NCBI GenBank assembly: GCA_930367205.1
Contig: OV884011.1
Coordinates: forward strand, 114,883,866-114,947,865
Reading direction: 5' to 3'
From: Acanthosoma haemorrhoidale
Taxonomy: Eukaryota > Arthropoda > Insecta > Hemiptera > Acanthosomatidae
DNA length: 64,000 nucleotides
Below the pieces are notes generated by a model. The model made no database searches and was not told where the DNA came from. It saw only the letters and a list, made by a program, of their open reading frames with translations. This document shows positions 63,980 to 64,000 of the stretch, piece after piece (the first letter of the stretch is position 1; each line of letters starts with the position of its first letter). Made by a program: the position numbers and the translations under genes.

Positions 63980-64000
63980 AATCTGGTGAAAAGAAAGAAA
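63980..64000 (+). CDS. Start of a third exon (cut by the window edge)
   Basis: After a good acceptor (CTTTGTGTTTTAG), the sequence reads in phase 1 as E-SGEKKE and is open to the end of the window. The acidic and Lys-rich composition continues the same protein. Only 21 bp are visible, so the call depends on the acceptor and the frame match. Confidence 0.6.

Overview
Organism. This window looks like animal, probably insect, nuclear DNA. It is AT-rich and almost free of coding sequence. It has spliceosomal GT-AG exon boundaries, an intron of about 55 kb, and scattered decayed transposons of insect-typical kinds: LINEs with a reverse transcriptase like the Jockey/CR1 groups, a Gypsy-clade LTR element, and a mariner transposase fossil. 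I see no prokaryotic operons, rRNA or intact tRNA. The species cannot be named from this sequence. || Layout. 1-780 is a broken LINE reverse transcriptase on the minus strand. 781-5896 is non-coding, probably upstream intron. 5897-7039 is a large exon (381 codons) of one plus-strand gene, followed by an intron from 7040 to 62160. 62161-62298 is the next exon (46 codons), 62299-63979 a short intron, and a third exon opens at 63980 and runs off the window. All four exon edges and the last acceptor are phase 1, so the exons join in one open frame. The protein is very acidic and low in complexity, and I do not recognise it. It carries two dynein-light-chain (LC8) type TQT motifs, a PP1-type KVQF motif beside a basic patch, a KEEExY hexapeptide repeat and a Cys/Gly cluster. 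The large exon has a second strong, frame-preserving donor at 6865/6866. A candidate alternative terminal exon lies at 8507-8616 inside the giant intron. || The giant intron is mostly a transposon graveyard: four pieces of one LINE family (17952-18136, 42118-42192, 46375-46604, 55689-57022, the last with a perfect 12-bp target duplication), another LINE C-terminus (38621-38848), a Gypsy-clade LTR element 3' half (39274-40915), a possible second LTR element (18205-18900), a mariner fossil (31082-32081), a long fold-back element (20427-20845), tRNA-like SINE heads, and a degenerate tandem array of about 130-bp units (60290-60960). Apart from the exons named above, I see no functional gene inside it. 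|| How it fits together. The only gene with good support is the plus-strand acidic scaffold-like protein; everything else is intronic cargo. Regulation visible in the sequence is limited to splice choices.
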